Shown here in pieces: positions 45,620-45,779 of a DNA stretch of 45,779 nucleotides. Both the position numbers and the translations under genes were made by a program. The notes beneath the pieces were generated by a model. It saw nothing but the letters and a program-made list of their open reading frames with translations, had not been told where the DNA came from and made no database searches. The DNA comes from Amphiplicatus sp046296195 (GTDB taxonomy: Bacteria; Pseudomonadota; Alphaproteobacteria; Caulobacterales; Parvularculaceae). The stretch is taken from assembly GCA_046296195.1 (NCBI GenBank), contig JBKBLR010000022.1, forward strand, positions 1 through 45,779, given 5' to 3'. Positions within the stretch are counted from its first letter, which is position 1. Each line of letters starts with the position of its first letter.

Positions 45620-45779
45620 CGAAAACCCTCAATGTCTGGTGGGCCGGTGAAATCGTCGGAGCCCTTGCCATCGACCGCTATGGCGAAATGAGTTTCGCCT
45701 ACGCAGCGGATTGGATCGCCGACGCCGGCAAGCCAGCTTTGTCTCTTTCGCTTCCTAAACGACCAGAATCTTTTGGCCG
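45616..45779 (+). CDS. hipA: HipA-type kinase toxin, N-terminus (cut by window edge)
   Basis: Serine/threonine kinase toxin; HipA proteins phosphorylate aminoacyl-tRNA synthetases and cause growth arrest or persistence. Only the first 54 residues are present: the N-terminal subdomain with LNVWWAGEIVGAL, MSFAYAADWIAD and the family pattern PALSLSLP. The kinase core lies beyond the right edge, so whether the gene is intact cannot be judged. It is coupled to hipB by ATGA. Confidence 0.9.
   Translation, partial: MTKTLNVWWAGEIVGALAIDRYGEMSFAYAADWIADAGKPALSLSLPKRPESFG

Overview
The window is high-GC chromosomal DNA of an alphaproteobacterium. The gene order dnaE1-rpsB-tsf-pyrH-frr-uppS-cdsA-dxr-rseP-bamA-ompH-lpxD-fabZ-lpxA-lpxI-lpxB, the use of LpxI, the GAAC-N7-GAAC LexA-type operator and the TonB-receptor/spinster-MFS pairing fit the Caulobacterales/Parvularculales side of the class. 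The exact taxon is inference. Genes are tightly packed, and many stops and starts overlap as ATGA or TGATG.

Region 1 (1-4613) is histidine utilisation. hutI, an inorganic pyrophosphatase gene and hutU (cut by the left edge) form a minus-strand run with overlapping ends. Divergent from them are a HutG-like arginase-family enzyme and an AraC regulator. Region 2 (4723-10271) holds a TonB-dependent receptor with its own terminator, an alpha/beta hydrolase, an MFS transporter and a lipoprotein, which looks like uptake and processing of an unknown compound. Region 3 (10400-14705) holds a secreted HExxH metallopeptidase-like protein, a decayed DUF1345 membrane-protein gene, two small membrane/envelope proteins and a second alpha/beta hydrolase.

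Region 4 (about 14750-33838) is the core block: replication (dnaE1), translation (rpsB, tsf, frr), UMP kinase, isoprenoid, phospholipid, outer-membrane assembly and lipid A genes. Just before dnaE1 sits a 41-residue single-span membrane protein behind a perfect LexA-type site, in the style of the Caulobacter SOS division inhibitor SidA. This is the most interesting locus of the window.

Region 5 (33795-40371) is the cytochrome c maturation set in two divergent runs: ccmD-A-B-C-E on minus, with ccmD placed before ccmA, and ccmF-G-H-I on plus. ccmG carries an in-frame amber codon after residue 102, while the rest of the frame is intact.

Region 6 (40436-45779) is accessory. It has a secreted beta-repeat protein, an unknown 149-residue protein behind a CRP-like palindrome, a class III nucleotide cyclase with TPR repeats, a small membrane protein, a CRP-type regulator that keeps the cyclic-nucleotide contacts, and a hipB-hipA module (hipA cut by the right edge) behind three operators spaced exactly 49 bp apart. 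No tRNA, rRNA, insertion sequence, prophage or CRISPR array was seen.
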